Shown: positions 1 through 15,182, numbered from the stretch's first letter. The stretch is 64,000 nucleotides of DNA from Flaccisagitta enflata (GCA_965153355.1 OZ231127.1:51832001-51896000), one strand, 5' to 3'. Program-made: numbers and translations. The notes: generated by a model not told the origin, from the sequence alone.

Positions 1-15
1 TTTATGGCGTTTTGA

Positions 16-44
16 TCGTTTTTTTTTTTTTTTTTTTTTTTTTT
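16..44. repeat. poly-T run
   Basis: Uninterrupted run of about 29 T. The surrounding 1-414 holds no supported gene and no other recognisable repeat. Confidence 0.9.
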
Positions 45-414
45 GAAGAACTGCCCTTATTTGCTTTGTTGACCATGTTTTCCTTCTTTTTGGGCAGCGG
101 CGAGGTGTGGCTGAACAGTTCGCTTTTGAACAATGACAATGAATTCAGAACTGTTGTAAACCACAGGTAAACTACACCAACAAAATACATAACAAAACAA
201 CAGAACAACTAACTTTTATCAGCATTACAAAGCCTGATGCAAACGCGATGTGTAAAAGCGGGAAGGCAAACGAACAGATCGATTCATTGACCAGCGGTTT
301 ATAGAGTTTGGTTAATTGAAATCAAGAAGGTGACGATTTGAAAAGAAAAGCGAAACGCAAAGAATTAGAAAGACAAAAAAAGATGAAAAGAATATCAATT
401 GAAAACTAAAAAAC

Positions 415-510
415 AACAAGGCCGGATACACGGCAATCCAGTCGCGGACTGTTGGGCAGGGGCAGTAGAGCGAAAACCACCCGAAATTCAAAAATGTGAC
501 GTCTTCGACT
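415..510 (+). mobile_element. Family A element, 5' part (copy A1)
   Basis: Begins AACAAGGCCGGATACACGGC, then GTCGCGGAC and GGGCAGGGGCAGTA, the standard left half of family A. The next stretch (AAAACC...GAAATTCAAAAATG) is the interior also seen at 53436-53602 and, inverted, at 53647-53788. The right-hand hairpin end is missing or too decayed to see. From 511 to about 740 I see only AT-rich sequence. Confidence 0.7.
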
Positions 511-744
511 TTTTGACATATTCGAGAGAAACAGGGTTTTCATTTTCTTATGGGGAAGTTGAGGGTCTCCACCGACCGATTGCACCCTCAGACGAAATTG
601 ACAGGGTAAGTAAATTTGATAATTCTCTTTCATTTGGCGCCAAGCAGAATGCTCTACGACAAATATTTTTCGCGCTATGATTTTTTAAAGATTTATTTAT
701 GAAAATTTCGAATATAATTTTTTTATTTTTTATGATTTTGTGTA

Positions 745-1165
745 GGATCAATAACGTAGTGTATTTATGTTTATGTGAGCATGCAAATACAAAAAGACAT
801 GTTTATGAGCACAGCTGCTCATCTGTGAGAGCGTTTTTGAGCATTTTAGCTCATTTAGCTCACTTAGCTCAGTCTATTCTTTCTTATTTCAAATATGATA
901 AATGACTAAATATTTTCATACTTACTTAAGCAAGCAATTAAAAAAACAAGTCAGTGAGCAGAGCTCCTCATCTGTGACAGCGTTTTTAAGTAATCTAGCT
1001 CATTTAGCTCATTTAGCTTGCTCTTTTTCTCTGATTTTGAATAGGATAGATAAATTAATGTTTTGATTTAAACATGCAAGTACAAGGAAGCATATCAGTG
1101 AGTAAAGCTGATTGTCTGATTGAATTATTTTGAATATTTTAGCTCATCTAGCTCATTTGGCTCAG
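745..1165. repeat. Three tandem copies of a ~147-bp repeat
   Basis: The module CTCATCTGTGA(G/C)AGCGTTTTT followed by several AGCTCATTT nonamers occurs at about 819-872 and 967-1020, and a decayed version at about 1110-1164, a spacing near 147 bp. Between modules there is a second shared block with CATGCAAATAC or CATGCAAGTAC. Copies are clearly diverged, so this is an old array. No coding frame runs through it. Confidence 0.65.
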
Positions 1166-2188
<1,023 letters not shown>

Positions 2189-2646
2189 ACTATTAGAGCA
2201 GTTCAATACATCATTCCCTCTCAAGATCGAATTGGTAAAAGAGAAAAAGAAGAGAGAGAGAGAGAGAATGAAAGAGAGAAAAGAACGTAACCGAAACGGG
2301 ATGTGGAAGGGCCATAGGCATATAAAACTTCGATATGACGATGTCATTGACGATGATGATGATGATGATGATCACGACGATCTTACGACACCACAATGAC
2401 AATCATCTCTGACACAACGAGTTACGACGCAAAAATCGGGACCATTCTTTTTTTTTTTCATTATTTCAAAAAAGAAAGAGAACCAATAAATACAGATGAG
2501 TCTTTTTGATCCCCTCCCCAACAAAAAGGCAAAAATCTCGACATCGGTCTTTGTCAAGCCTTCCTATGTATGTGTGTGTGTGTGCCTCATCGGTTCAGAC
2601 CTTCTTTTTATATGTTGCTCTTAAAAAGAAAAGAGAAGCCAGCACT

Positions 2647-2747
<101 letters not shown>

Positions 2748-2912
2748 CGCGAAAATGTCGCCTCAAACACAAGGAGGTGAATGGGAAATATAGAGTGAAA
2801 CAGCGGTAATGATTAAGTACCCTGCCATGGGGTGTGAACCAAATAGGCTGGGTCGTCAAAGAGAGAGCGAGAAGAGAACATTGCGTTTACCATTTCTGTT
2901 TTGCATTCTGAT

Positions 2913-2943
<31 letters not shown>

Positions 2944-3361
2944 CTCTAAAAGATGGAGAGGAAGTCCGTTGAACGATCAGTCTTTTTTACATAATAGAGA
3001 TTGGCCAATGTATTCAATTCCATCAAACAGCGCCAAGGGTTAGACTTTGAAAAGAAGGAAAAATCATGAATCAAGATTAATTGTGCAAATAAGACGATAG
3101 AAATCAAAAGTTATTTGGTCACTGCGAGGTTGGAACTGTGTGCACTTACAGAGAGAGGGTAATGGTCTACTTTATTTTCTCTCGATTTTTTTATAAGACT
3201 AACCGCGTCAACTTTTCGGAGACCAGCAAACAATGTCTGTAAGAGTGGTTCTGCATACGTCGGAGTGACCCTGAAACAGTCTAACTCTTTGAACCTTAGT
3301 TTATGTTATGTTTATTGTTTAAGTTATCCACTTTGTTGTCGGTCTGTCAATCTATGTTTTG

Positions 3362-3525
<164 letters not shown>

Positions 3526-3703
3526 AAAATTTGTCTTCTCTGTTTGTGTTACTCAATGTCTGCGTCTATGTGTCGGTTGGAAGGGAGCCCCTTCTCGACC
3601 CTCTGTGCTGCGTCGATTGCTTTGATCAATATTGTGTCAGAGGGATGATTGATTGATTATTGGAAGTCTGAGTAGCAGCGTAGAAGAAGAAAGGGGAGAA
3701 AGA

Positions 3704-3804
<101 letters not shown>

Positions 3805-4051
3805 CGGCAAACTGAAACATAAAAATAAAACTAGATCCGGAAGCGTGTATGTCAAATTTAGAAACAAAACTCTAAAGTTAGTAGAGATATATCCAGTCTG
3901 ACGGATGGAGAGATGGACGGAGGCACGGACACATCAAAATGGACGAAAAAAGGGCACACAGCTCCATGGTTGGGAGGACATTGATTTTCGGATGGCCAGA
4001 CGATAGACCGTCGGGGTGCCTTCATCTTATTTCTTTTTGGATTGAAATAAA

Positions 4052-4054
<3 letters not shown>

Positions 4055-4145
<91 letters not shown>
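4055..4145 (+). repeat. (GA)n microsatellite, 91 bp
   Basis: Pure GA run. 4146-4589 has no recognisable feature. Confidence 0.97.
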
Positions 4146-4149
<4 letters not shown>

Positions 4150-4587
4150 AAGGCAATGAGGGAGGCGATATAGTTAGATGGAAGATGGAAAGTTAGATGG
4201 AAAGAAAACGGAAAAACAGACAGACGAAAAATATAAAATCAGTGAAGACGCAATTTAGGATATAAAAAAATGGAACTAAATAGTTTTTTTTTTGTTTTTT
4301 TTTTGCTGGGGTTGAAGTCGAGAGGTCATCATATATTCGACACGACAAATTAACCATGAATGTGCTTCTGAAATAAGATAAGTTCGGAATAAATGAAATC
4401 AATATGTTTACAGAACGGTTTTATCAAATAAAGATTTCTATACTGAGATAGAGAAAATCAACTCAGAAACAGTTCTTATGGATACATTTCATTATTTCCG
4501 AATATGCAGTGGCCATCCATCGGACGTCGGTCTTTAGTAAGAGTCGATACAGTAAGTGATGGCATGGATATGGCGTATTATGAATAC

Positions 4588-4691
<104 letters not shown>

Positions 4692-5185
4692 TGAGAAGAA
4701 ATGCCAATTTTGCTGATTTTAGAGTATAATTTGTGACAGATGAAAATGGAATCATCGTATGTTGGGCCAATACAGAACGTGATAAAACATTAGCACTGCC
4801 ACTCTATTAGGTATAAAAATTTTAAGTTTTCCTTCTCACTATCTTTTTTTGCAGATTTTGATGAGTTTTGTGGTAAAAAGAGGTTTCACTGATAAAAAAA
4901 AAAATCAAAACTTAAAAACACGCGACTTAGGACTATTAGTCAAGAACCGAACAAGAAAATAGAATGCGTTTTAGTACGAAATACTCACTCTTCGTTCTTA
5001 TTTATTTTCCAAATTGCAAAAAAGCAATGAAATCATATAGGTAGATGCTTTGATTTTTGGCCAATTAGGCGCACTTGTAAACGACGGTGCAGCTTCAGTG
5101 TCCAATTTCGCCGCATCGACGAATATTGACAAACCAGACGCACACAAACGAGTGTGTCTACGCATTCTGCCAGATACAACAAAGT

Positions 5186-5490
<305 letters not shown>

Positions 5491-5604
5491 GTCTCCCTGT
5501 CAGTTTCTGTTTCGTTCTCTCTTTTTGCTCAGATGTTATTTCTAAAAGCGAAAAAGATCGATAAAGAGAATCGATACAGAAATCAATTGAGAGGGATGAG
5601 GAAT

Positions 5605-5672
5605 TGCCGATGTTGACGACGACGATGACGACGATGACGACGACAATGACAACGACGATGACGACGATAAGT
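5605..5672 (+). repeat. (GAC/GAT)n trinucleotide patch
   Basis: Alternating GACGAC, GATGAC and AATGAC triplets. A poly-G run of about 13 lies at 5738-5750. Confidence 0.8.
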
Positions 5673-5784
5673 AGAAGGAACAAGATGATGGATGTCGTAA
5701 AGAGAAACATACGAATAACAAGCCCACATTCAAAGTGGGGGGGGGGGGGCAAGGATGATAACAGGGTGCGCAAAAAATTCCGCA

Positions 5785-5977
5785 CAAGTAACCAAGTTGT
5801 ATGCAGGTGAGCAGGAGCAATGCTGGAGAAAATCACTAAAGTATTTGGGCAGGAGCAGTAAGCTCAAAAACGCCAAAAAAGTAAAAAGGGGACCAACTGA
5901 CCAACCAACCGACCAACCGACTCACCAACAGACCGACATAGCAGGGTATAGAGATGCGTAGCATGCAACTAAAAAAT
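5785..5977 (+). mobile_element. Family A element (copy A2), decayed
   Basis: Degenerate left half (GTATGCAGGTGAGCAGGAGCAATG), a second GGGCAGGAGCAGTA, then a (CCAAC/CCGAC)n run in the usual (GGAC)n position. It ends at an imperfect hairpin followed by CAACTAAAAAA. The AACAAGGCC start is not intact. 5978-6531 has no supported feature. Confidence 0.55.
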
Positions 5978-6531
5978 AAAAACCGCACTTGAAAAAAAAC
6001 CAAAATAATAGAATTTCAACTGAAGTGCTCCTGCAATGATAGGATACTACTAATAATATCTAAAATATGTCATTCCAGTAAGCCAATTAAGAATTTGATT
6101 TTTGTAACTTTCAAGCTTAAGTGTTTGTTTAAATTTTTTTGCACACCACGTTATGTTTGCCAGTACACTCTGCCAACATTATCTATTGCTTAAGAACTAG
6201 AGAAACACGGAAAAAGATTTAGATTATAGTTTCTCTCTCTCTTAGTTTTGTCACTGTTTACTTTGGTCCATGGCGCCCTTTAGGTTTGATCTCATTTTTG
6301 TCATTTGGCTGTTATTGGAAATCCTAATTTTCTGTATCATTGGACATGATTTGCGATACAACTGCCGGAAATTTCCGGAAAGGGCATTCTTTACAAATTT
6401 GCACCATGAAGTTATCAAGTAGCTAAGTTCAAACTGTACCCAAGGACGAACACGCAAGAGAGAACAGATCAGGATACCAATTCACGCAAATGTTACGTCT
6501 AATCCTCTGAAATTTTGGGTGTTTTTAGTCG

Positions 6532-6650
6532 CGTGCTACGCGACTCTATAAGCCACTTTTTATTTGGCTCTTCGGTCTGTCGAGCCGTCGGTCTGTCCGT
6601 CCAGCCATCACAAAAACGTTTTACAGGCGTTTTTCATGTTTTCAAACATA
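6532..6650 (-). mobile_element. Family A element, hairpin end (copy A3)
   Basis: TTTTTA followed by a perfect 7-bp stem GTCGCGT/ACGCGAC with loop GCT, then CTCTATAAG and a GTCTGTCCGTCC run. This is the right end of family A in reverse orientation. The other half is not recognisable. Confidence 0.65.
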
Positions 6651-6949
6651 AGAGAAGACACTAGGAGGAGATAAATAATTCAAACGTCTTTTTGAGAATT
6701 TTAGTCTGTCTGTTTGTCTGTCTTACGGACTTTTTCTGGAAATGCCGACGTATGCGATGTTGGCCTAATGACCTTGTTTTTTGGCCTTGTTTTTTTTTTT
6801 TAACGTGGGCAGATGGACGGATGGATGAATAACCGGACCGGAAGAAGTTGAAGGAAGAGCGGACAACACGTCCTTACTGCTTTCAGAGTTCCCGTCTACT
6901 GACCAGACTCCGGAGGCGTTTCTAGTCAGAGACAATCGCATTTTTAACA

Positions 6950-7075
6950 GCCCACTCGGTCGCTCGCTACGTTCGTTCACTTGCACTGCTCACTCCGCTC
7001 ACTCACTCCGCTTTGCTATGCTCGCTTCACTCGCTTGCTTCGCTTGCTTGCTCCACTCACGGGCTCGCTTACTAC
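6950..7075. repeat. Degenerate GCTCACTC / GCTTGCTTC repeat
   Basis: About 120 bp built from short overlapping words (CGCTCGCTAC, CACTCCGCTCACTC, CGCTTGCTTCGC). The G/C content exceeds the flanks. It has no fixed period and its origin is unknown. 7076-7960 contains CT-rich patches (7200-7265) but no supported gene. Confidence 0.5.
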
Positions 7076-7960
7076 CTTGTGGGACAGTAAAATTTAAGAA
7101 TATGTGTTCATGCTGAAAACGCGTTACACGGGAACACGCGCGTTTTTCATCTTCACTAGAAACACGTCCTCCATTCTCGTCCATTTCCGGTGAATTTCCT
7201 TCGCTTTGGTCTCTCTCTTTTTTTCTCTCTCTCCTTCTCATTCCTTCTCTTTCCCTCCTTTTCCACAGACTCTGGACTTTCGCGCGCGCGTTTATTTTTT
7301 CCCTTTCCTTTTCGTACTTTGGTTCGTTGCTCACTTTCGCTTCTACGGCTTTTTGTTTCCAAGTCCCACGCAGTCGATCGCTCAATTCAATCAGATTCTC
7401 GCTCAGTTCAACCAGGTTCTCGCTAAGATTTTGGTTCTCGTACACACGCGACAGTATGAGCTTCTTTCCGTTCGCTCGGGCCTTTGGTTGGTGGATCAGT
7501 CAGACTGTTGATAAAAACCTATGTTAACCAGCACGCACCAAAATACACCAGATCGTAGTTTACCAGCCCCAACGCCAGCAGTAACCTCATATCGCTTGCA
7601 CCCACTCATTGACTGAAGGCTTCTTTTTTTTTAGTGAAGTCGATAAAAGCAAAGTGAATATTTATGACTTTGAAGGTCATCCTTCACCAGTTTGCACATG
7701 TAAAAGGCTTTCATTTCTCATGTATTGGTACCTCTTTGCTTTGCAAAGAACCATCCCCTTCTTCTCCCATAAAAGGGAAAATGAAAGAAAAAAAGATAAA
7801 ACAATGGCAAATGCTTTTAAGTGGACGAGATTTCGAGGTTGAATTTTCTCGGTATGATGGTTTCTATTGATCGTTTCATTGGATGACGTTTCCCACCCTT
7901 CTTGATTGATTTGAACACTTTTTCATTCTTAGCTCCACGTATCATCATTTCAAAGATATG

Positions 7961-8206
7961 TTTTTAGTTTCGGACACGGCTTTGTCCGTCCATCCATCGC
8001 ATTGGTTCGTCGATCCGTTGGTCCAATGGTCCGTTGGTCCGTTGGTTGGTCCGTTGGTCCGTCCGTGGTGATCGAGTTGAAAAATGCGGAAACGCGCATT
8101 CTTGATGCTGCCATTTTGATTGCTTGTGTTTGTGAGTGTGTGTGGGGTGAGTGAGGGTGTGGACGGGGGTTGTTTGCCCCTGCCCAGTTCCCACCCGTCC
8201 ACTACG
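7961..8206 (-). mobile_element. Family A element (copy A4)
   Basis: Starts TTTTTAGTTTCGGACACGGC (damaged hairpin end), followed by a long run of GGTCCGTT and GTCCGTCC words. The GATCGAGTTGAAAAATG ... AAACGCGCATT interior is shared with copies at 41783 and 50613. It ends in TGCCCCTGCCCA and CCCGTCCAC, the inverted left half. Confidence 0.7.
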
Positions 8207-9339
<1,133 letters not shown>

Positions 9340-9448
9340 CTGTGTGTGTGAATGAAATTGTCCGTCTATTTCTTTCTCTTTTACTTGTTTCATCTAGATG
9401 AGCTGGTAAAGTTTAAGGACTGATGAAAAAGTGTCATTGGCCAATAAG

Positions 9449-9549
<101 letters not shown>

Positions 9550-9689
9550 CATGGGCAAATGAGACAGAGACAGAGAAACGAGGGACGGAGGAGACGTGCA
9601 ACGTTCGAAGGACGAAAAGACGAAAAGAAGATATCGAACACGTTTACGATTTTCGATTCACGTCACAGAGAAATATCGACGAAGAGAGA

Positions 9690-9706
9690 GAACGCGCGCG
9701 CGCCTG

Positions 9707-9759
<53 letters not shown>

Positions 9760-9898
9760 AGATCACGCACCCACAAACGCGCGCGTCCCAATATGTACAC
9801 GCATTTGTGAACACGTTTGTGCACGTATAAAAACGCGCGTGCGGTCCTTCGAAAAAGAAAAAAAAGTGAAATGAGCGCGTGTGCGTGAACGCGCCAAA

Positions 9899-9960
<62 letters not shown>
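9690..9960 (+). repeat. Cluster of (CG)n, (GA)n and (GT)n short repeats
   Basis: CGCGCGCG at 9692-9702, (GA)n at 9710-9756, several CGCGCG/GTGCG words at 9778-9890, (GT)6 at 9900-9911 and (GA)n at 9911-9960. The alternating purine-pyrimidine CG/GT segments are sequence types able to adopt Z-DNA (inference). Confidence 0.85.
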
Positions 9961-9963
<3 letters not shown>

Positions 9964-10023
9964 TATCCATAAATAGGTAGTGCCATTCGAGATGGAATGA
10001 TGTTCGAAAAATATCGAATCAGC

Positions 10024-10128
<105 letters not shown>

Positions 10129-10298
10129 TATAACGTGCATACGGCCCAGTCGATACATAACAAAGCCTGGGGATGAACAAAAGATGCGCCCACCGACAAT
10201 TTTGGATGCATCTCAATTCTGGAGACGAGCTTAGTTTCCACGATATCTAAATTGGCATATTTGTCCGCCGATCTTGTCAGAAGTCGAGGTTGATTAAA

Positions 10299-10513
10299 AA
10301 CAAGGTCGGATACACGGCTACTCAAGTAGCATGCGAGTGGGCAGGGGCAGCGATAAAAAAAGGCTAACCAAGCATTTGAGCTGGGGCAGGAAAACAAAAA
10401 ACGCCCATAAACGCCGAGGAAGCCCAGTTTCACAGGACCATGCAACTAACCATCCGACCGATCAACAGACGTTGCAGGCTGTAGAGTGTAGAGTAGTGTG
10501 CACGCGACAAAAA
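10299..10513 (+). mobile_element. Family A element (copy A5), near full length
   Basis: Left end AACAAGGTCGGATACACGGC, then GCATGCGAGTGGGCAGGGGC and a second diverged GAGCTGGGGCAGG. It has a short GACC/GATC run in the (GGAC)n position and ends TAGAGTAGTGTGCACGCGAC followed by AAAAAA. The flanks are A-rich on both sides, so a target duplication cannot be defined. Confidence 0.75.
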
Positions 10514-11330
10514 AGACATCAATGAAACAAACATCGAGCCTAGGCCGGGAGATTGCTGCAACATCGGTAAAAACAAAAACAAAAAAAGAAAAAAGAAAAC
10601 TTTGTCGCTGTATGCATCTTAGAAGGATTCGTAAAGCTCAGGAATATCAGGACAATGCCAACTGAGAAGGAATAGAATGAAATAGACAAAAGGAAAAGAG
10701 GGTAAAAAGAGTGAAAAAAAGTAAAGGAAAAAAGAAAGGGGTAAAAGCGATAGAATCTAGAATCACGTGAAATCTAGCGAGTGATCAAAGACGCTACGTG
10801 ACTTCGATCAGAAACAAAACCGAGAGAAAAAGAGGAGGAGGAGGAAAAAGAATTAAAATAAAGAGGATGAGAGAGCAAATGAAGAGGAAGAGCCAGCAAA
10901 AAGGTGAGATGAGGAAGAGAACAATCTGAAGTGGGACAACAGAATGGACGAGGAGGAGAACTTAAATGAAGAAGAAGATGCTAACTTACGTATGCATACA
11001 CAGACAAACAAACACACATGTACAGATGTGGACACAGCTCAGACTATTGGATAAACAGATTGACAGCGACGCACAGACGTGACACAAACACACAGCAAGA
11101 TGGACCGACACAGAAGCAGTCAATTACACAGAAGAAAAAACAAATAGATAGCCAGGCTTGCGATAGAAAAGATACGTTAGTACACCAATATAACCCTGGG
11201 ACTGACAAAAATGAAGTACAGACAGACGGACACACTTTCAAACCGACACACATAGGCACACATACTTGGGGCATTCTCATTTTCCTCCTTTTTTGTTTTT
11301 CCCTCTCCTTTGGTTTTTTTCTCGTGTATC
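10514..11330. other. Purine-rich unique sequence, no supported gene
   Basis: GAGGAGGA and AAAGG patches (10690-10990), then ACACA-rich sequence. No recognisable domain in any frame. Confidence 0.45.
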
Positions 11331-11690
11331 TCCACCTCCTCCTCCTCCTCCTCCTCCTCCTCTTCCTGCTTCGCCTCTTCTTCCCAATAAACGTGGGTGA
11401 AGAGAGGAAGGTGTCAAAAACTCTAATTTGCATAACGTGGAATTAAAATCTGCAAAAAAAGAAAAAGAGAATGAGGGGAGGAAAACGAAATAGAAGATAA
11501 GGAGACGAACCAGAGAGAGAAAATGAAGGATGTACAAAGTAAATGAAAGAGCGAGGAAAAGACAAAGGAAGTAGAAGAACTTGAGAAAGAGGAGCAAGAA
11601 GAAGAAGAAGAAGAAAAAGAAGAAGAAGAAGAAGAAGAAGAAGAAGAAGGAGAAGAAGAAGAAGGAGAAGAAGAAGAAGAAGACTATAAG
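11331..11690. repeat. (CTC)n and (GAA)n trinucleotide tracts
   Basis: (CTC)n at 11331-11365 and (GAA/GAAGGA)n at 11590-11684, separated by A-rich sequence. A poly-G run of 16 follows at 11777-11792. Confidence 0.9.
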
Positions 11691-11944
11691 ATGAAGAACT
11701 ATAAAAAGATAACTTAAGGAGAAAATGAAAAAGGAGAAGAAAAGCAAGTAACTGAGGTTACCATATGATTGCGGATGGGGGGGGGGGGGGGGCAGTATTT
11801 AGTTGGGTTAGTGTCTGCAATTAAAAAGAACCAAAAAAGAGTGAAAATGGAAAAAGAGGAGAGGGGAAAATAAGTACAGATCCAAATTGAGCAAATGAGC
11901 ATGACAGAGAGGATATGTGAATAAAAGTAAAATATTATGAAAAC

Positions 11945-12137
11945 AGGTGACGCGGGGTCACAATATCATTACGGACGGGTGGGCAGGGGCATCCAGTTCC
12001 CATCCACACCCCATGCCCCCCCCCCACACAGAAAGAATCTTAACGCTCGTTTTCCCACTTTACGACTAGTGCTAATGGACAGAAGGACCTACGGACGGAC
12101 TAAGCCTCTTATAGAGTTGCGTATCCGCAACTAAAAA
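11945..12137 (+). mobile_element. Family A element (copy A6)
   Basis: Diverged left end, then ACGGACGGGTGGGCAGGGGC, CGCTCGTTTTCCCACTTTACGAC (the CGCG-TTTT interior) and CGGACGGAC. The end is AGCCTCTTATAGAG, then a perfect 6-bp stem GTTGCG/CGCAAC with loop TATC, then TAAAAA. Here the stem is GTTGCG, whereas most copies have GTCGCG. Both strands have changed together. Confidence 0.75.
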
Positions 12138-12159
12138 CGATGAAGATGAGAACGAAGAC

Positions 12160-12261
<102 letters not shown>

Positions 12262-12469
12262 CAAATCCGTTTTGATGGACACACGAGGGATATGATGAAG
12301 GGAAGAAGAAGATATCTAATTTGTTTAGTGTCAAATAATTTTCTCGCCCTTGAGTTTCAACAAAAATCAACTAAAAGTCGTCATCTCTTCTTCTTTCTAC
12401 TTGTGAGTTGTGATATTTTTTCACTTTGCATAATTGCAACTTTTCCATTGAATTCAAATCGCCTCCCTT

Positions 12470-12532
12470 TCTCTGTCTCTGTGTCTCTCTGGCTCTCTGT
12501 CTCTGTCTCTGTCTCTGTCTCTGTCTGTCTCT

Positions 12533-12579
<47 letters not shown>
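12470..12579 (+). repeat. (TCTG)/(CT)n tract abutting a B element
   Basis: CTCTGT-type repeats become a pure (CT)n run at 12536-12579 that joins the tail of the next B element directly. On the minus strand this reads GCTGCCCA followed immediately by (GA)n. Confidence 0.95.
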
Positions 12580-12581
<2 letters not shown>

Positions 12582-13306
12582 GCAGCTCCCCGAAGGGGAC
12601 GAAGTCCTGTAGAACACAGGGGGACTTTCGTTCGTCCGTCCGTCCGTCCGTCCGTCCGTTTGTTCGTTCGTTAGTCCCCCCCCTTCATCGGACCCCTCAA
12701 GCCTCAAATCTGGCCTCTCAGGCCTCAAATCCAGCCTCTCAGGTCTCAAATCCAGCCTCCCAGGCCTCAAATCTGGCCTCTCAGGCCTCAAATCTGGCCT
12801 CTCAGGCCTCAAATCTGGCCTCTCAGGCCTCTCAGGCCTCGAATCTGGCCTCTCAGGCCTCAAATCTGGCCTCTCAGGCCTCAAATCCTCCCAAATTCTC
12901 AGGCCACAAACCTGGACTCTCATGCCTCAAATTAGGCCTCTCAGGCCTCAAATCAGCCATCTAAACCTCAATTTATTGCTCCCAGGCTTCAAATCAGTCC
13001 TCTGGCCTTTCAAGCTTTAATCCAGCTCTCTCAAGCCTCAAGTCAGCCCTCTCAAGCTTCCAATCGGCATTCTCAGGCCTTATATCAGCCTTCTTAGACC
13101 TCAGTTTAGGCTCTTGAATGCCTTCAGTCAGCCCTCTATAGCATCTCATCCACTTCTTCAGGTAGGACAAACGAAAGTCCCCCTGTGTTCTACAGGACTT
13201 TGTCCTCTTCGGGGCCGCTGCCCTGCTTCCCCTCACTCCAATTCACAATCACTCAAAGCAGGGCAACGGGTATCGCTGACCACATATTGCCCTTGGGCGA
13301 CCTGTT
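12580..13306 (-). mobile_element. Family B element (B-i)
   Basis: On the minus strand the order is: head AACAGGTCGCCCAAGGGC (stem GCCC/GGGC), the conserved GTGGTCAGCGATACCCG, TTGCCCTGCTT...AAGCAGGGC inverted repeat, GGCCCCGAAGAGG, CCTGTAGAACACAGG hairpin and GGGGGACTTTCG. Then comes a minisatellite of about 21-bp units (12695-13150), the inverted module, and the tail at 12580. The (GTCC)n run at 12632-12660 is part of the inverted module. A 180-codon open frame across the minisatellite (repeated RPERPDL) is a repeat translation, not a gene. Confidence 0.85.
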
Positions 13307-13334
13307 CTTCTTCGTCTTCTTCTTCTTCTTCTTC

Positions 13335-13366
<32 letters not shown>

Positions 13367-13398
13367 CTTCTTCTTCTTCTTCTTCTTCTTCTTCTTCT
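13307..13398 (+). repeat. (TTC)n microsatellite between two B elements
   Basis: About 92 bp of TTC with two CTTCG/CTAC interruptions. It joins the head of B-i to the tail of B-ii, so on the minus strand the order is (GAA)n, B-ii, (GAA)n, B-i, (GA)n. Confidence 0.95.
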
Positions 13399-13865
13399 TT
13401 TTGGGCAGTCCGTCTGTCCCCCCCCGTTGGCCATCAAGACCTCAAATCTGCCCTCCCAGCCCTCAATTTAGCCTTCGAGGCCTCAAATCAATCTTCCAGG
13501 CTTATAATCAGCCCCCTCAGCCTCAAATCTGCCCCCCCAGACCTCAAATCTGCCTTCCAGAGCTTCAAATAGCCTCTGAAGCATCAAACCAGCCATCCGT
13601 GGCTCAAATTTGCCCTCAAAACCTCAAATCTGCTCTCCAAGCCTTAATTCTGCCCTCCAGCCTTCAAATATGCCTTCAGTGGCCTAAATTAGTCATCTAA
13701 GACCTGAAATATGCCCCCTCAGGACGTCTGGAAATTCCCCCCTGTTTTCTACAGGACATTGGCCCTTTGGGGCCGCTGCCCTGCTCTCAATCCACTTCAT
13801 CACTGAATCACTCCCAGCAGGGCATCGGGTACCGCTGACCATGTGCGATCCTTGGATGACTAGTT
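13399..13865 (-). mobile_element. Family B element (B-ii)
   Basis: Head on minus strand: AACTAGTCATCCAAGGATCG (stem ATCC/GGAT in place of GCCC/GGGC), then CATGGTCAGCGGTACCCG, ATGCCCTGCT...AGCAGGGCA inverted repeat, GGCCCCAAAGGGCC, CCTGTAGAAAACAGG and a minisatellite of CCTCAAATC(T) units (13437-13700). The tail retains only GACGGACTGCCCAAAAA, so its inverted module is truncated. Confidence 0.8.
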
Positions 13866-13896
13866 CTTCCTCTTCTACTTCTTCTTCTTCTTCCTC

Positions 13897-13928
<32 letters not shown>

Positions 13929-13985
13929 CTTCTTCTTCTTCTTCTTCTTCTTCTTCTTCTTCTTCTTCTTCTTCTTCTTCTTCTT
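13866..13985 (+). repeat. (TTC)n microsatellite, ~120 bp
   Basis: TTC run with TCTTCC/CTAC interruptions near the head of B-ii, then pure. 13986-14521 shows no supported gene. Confidence 0.96.
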
Positions 13986-14519
13986 TGATATACCTTCTAG
14001 GTTTGTCAACAAAATTCACTGCTTTTGTAGTATGATAGCTATGATATAGATTTTGTAGTCGAATTTTGATGATGCAGTAAATCACTAACATCCAAAGGCT
14101 CTCATCCTTAATTAAAGTAGGGTTGAGTAGTAATGTTGTCCAACTTTCATATGTTGTGTGACGTCCGGGGCGGGGGGGCTGGGTGGACACAAGCTGAAGC
14201 TGAGCTAATCTGGAGCCCAAGAAATCAATGATCAATGATTTGTGCTAATTTATTCAGTATAACTGAATAAAGAGAACGAATTCTGTATCGCGCGGGTCCG
14301 TAAGAGCGGGATTTGGGAGAAATAAGATATCGGTATTTTTAAATGACGCAGTAACTGACTGGGGAAATTCAGTGTCAGATTTATCGATCAAACAATCAAT
14401 CGATTTTGATCGATAATGAAATAAAAATGTAGATTAAAAAAAAAAAAGATCTGAGAGAACGAAAAGTACGACTTAGATGTCAACGACATCCAGGACATTA
14501 AGGACGATTGATTGCCTTG

Positions 14520-14764
<245 letters not shown>

Positions 14765-15111
14765 TCAGGCAAAAAGGAAAACCAACCGGCAAACAGACAG
14801 ATTGAATGACAGACAAAGAACCAGAGACAATAAGACAAAATCCAGAAAGACAGTGACACATGCAGACAGTGTTGGAATGACGGATAATGAGACAGAAAAA
14901 AAAACATAGAAAAATTTTACTATTGGTTTCATGTAGGCGGAATTTCATTCTTTGACTGCATAAATGTCTTTTCAATCATCGAGTCAATAGAAGATAATTT
15001 ACGAAGGACGGCAAAGAGAACAAAATAAAGGATGAGGGAAAGATATGAAATTTCAAAAAAGCCCCTTAGTGAGACCACTGACACAAACATTTTTCCCGAA
15101 ATGATATTCTG

Positions 15112-15112
<1 letters not shown>

Positions 15113-15179
<67 letters not shown>
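15113..15179 (+). repeat. (CT)n microsatellite, 67 bp
   Basis: Pure CT run. 15180-15926 is AT-rich without a supported gene. Confidence 0.97.

Positions 15180-15182
<3 letters not shown>

Noticed and set aside
12381-12923. 180-codon frame with repeated RPERPDL units, and a similar frame at 54703-55125
   Set aside because: The units are the 21-bp minisatellite of family B read in a frame that happens to lack stops. The unit sequence changes between B copies without keeping the peptide.
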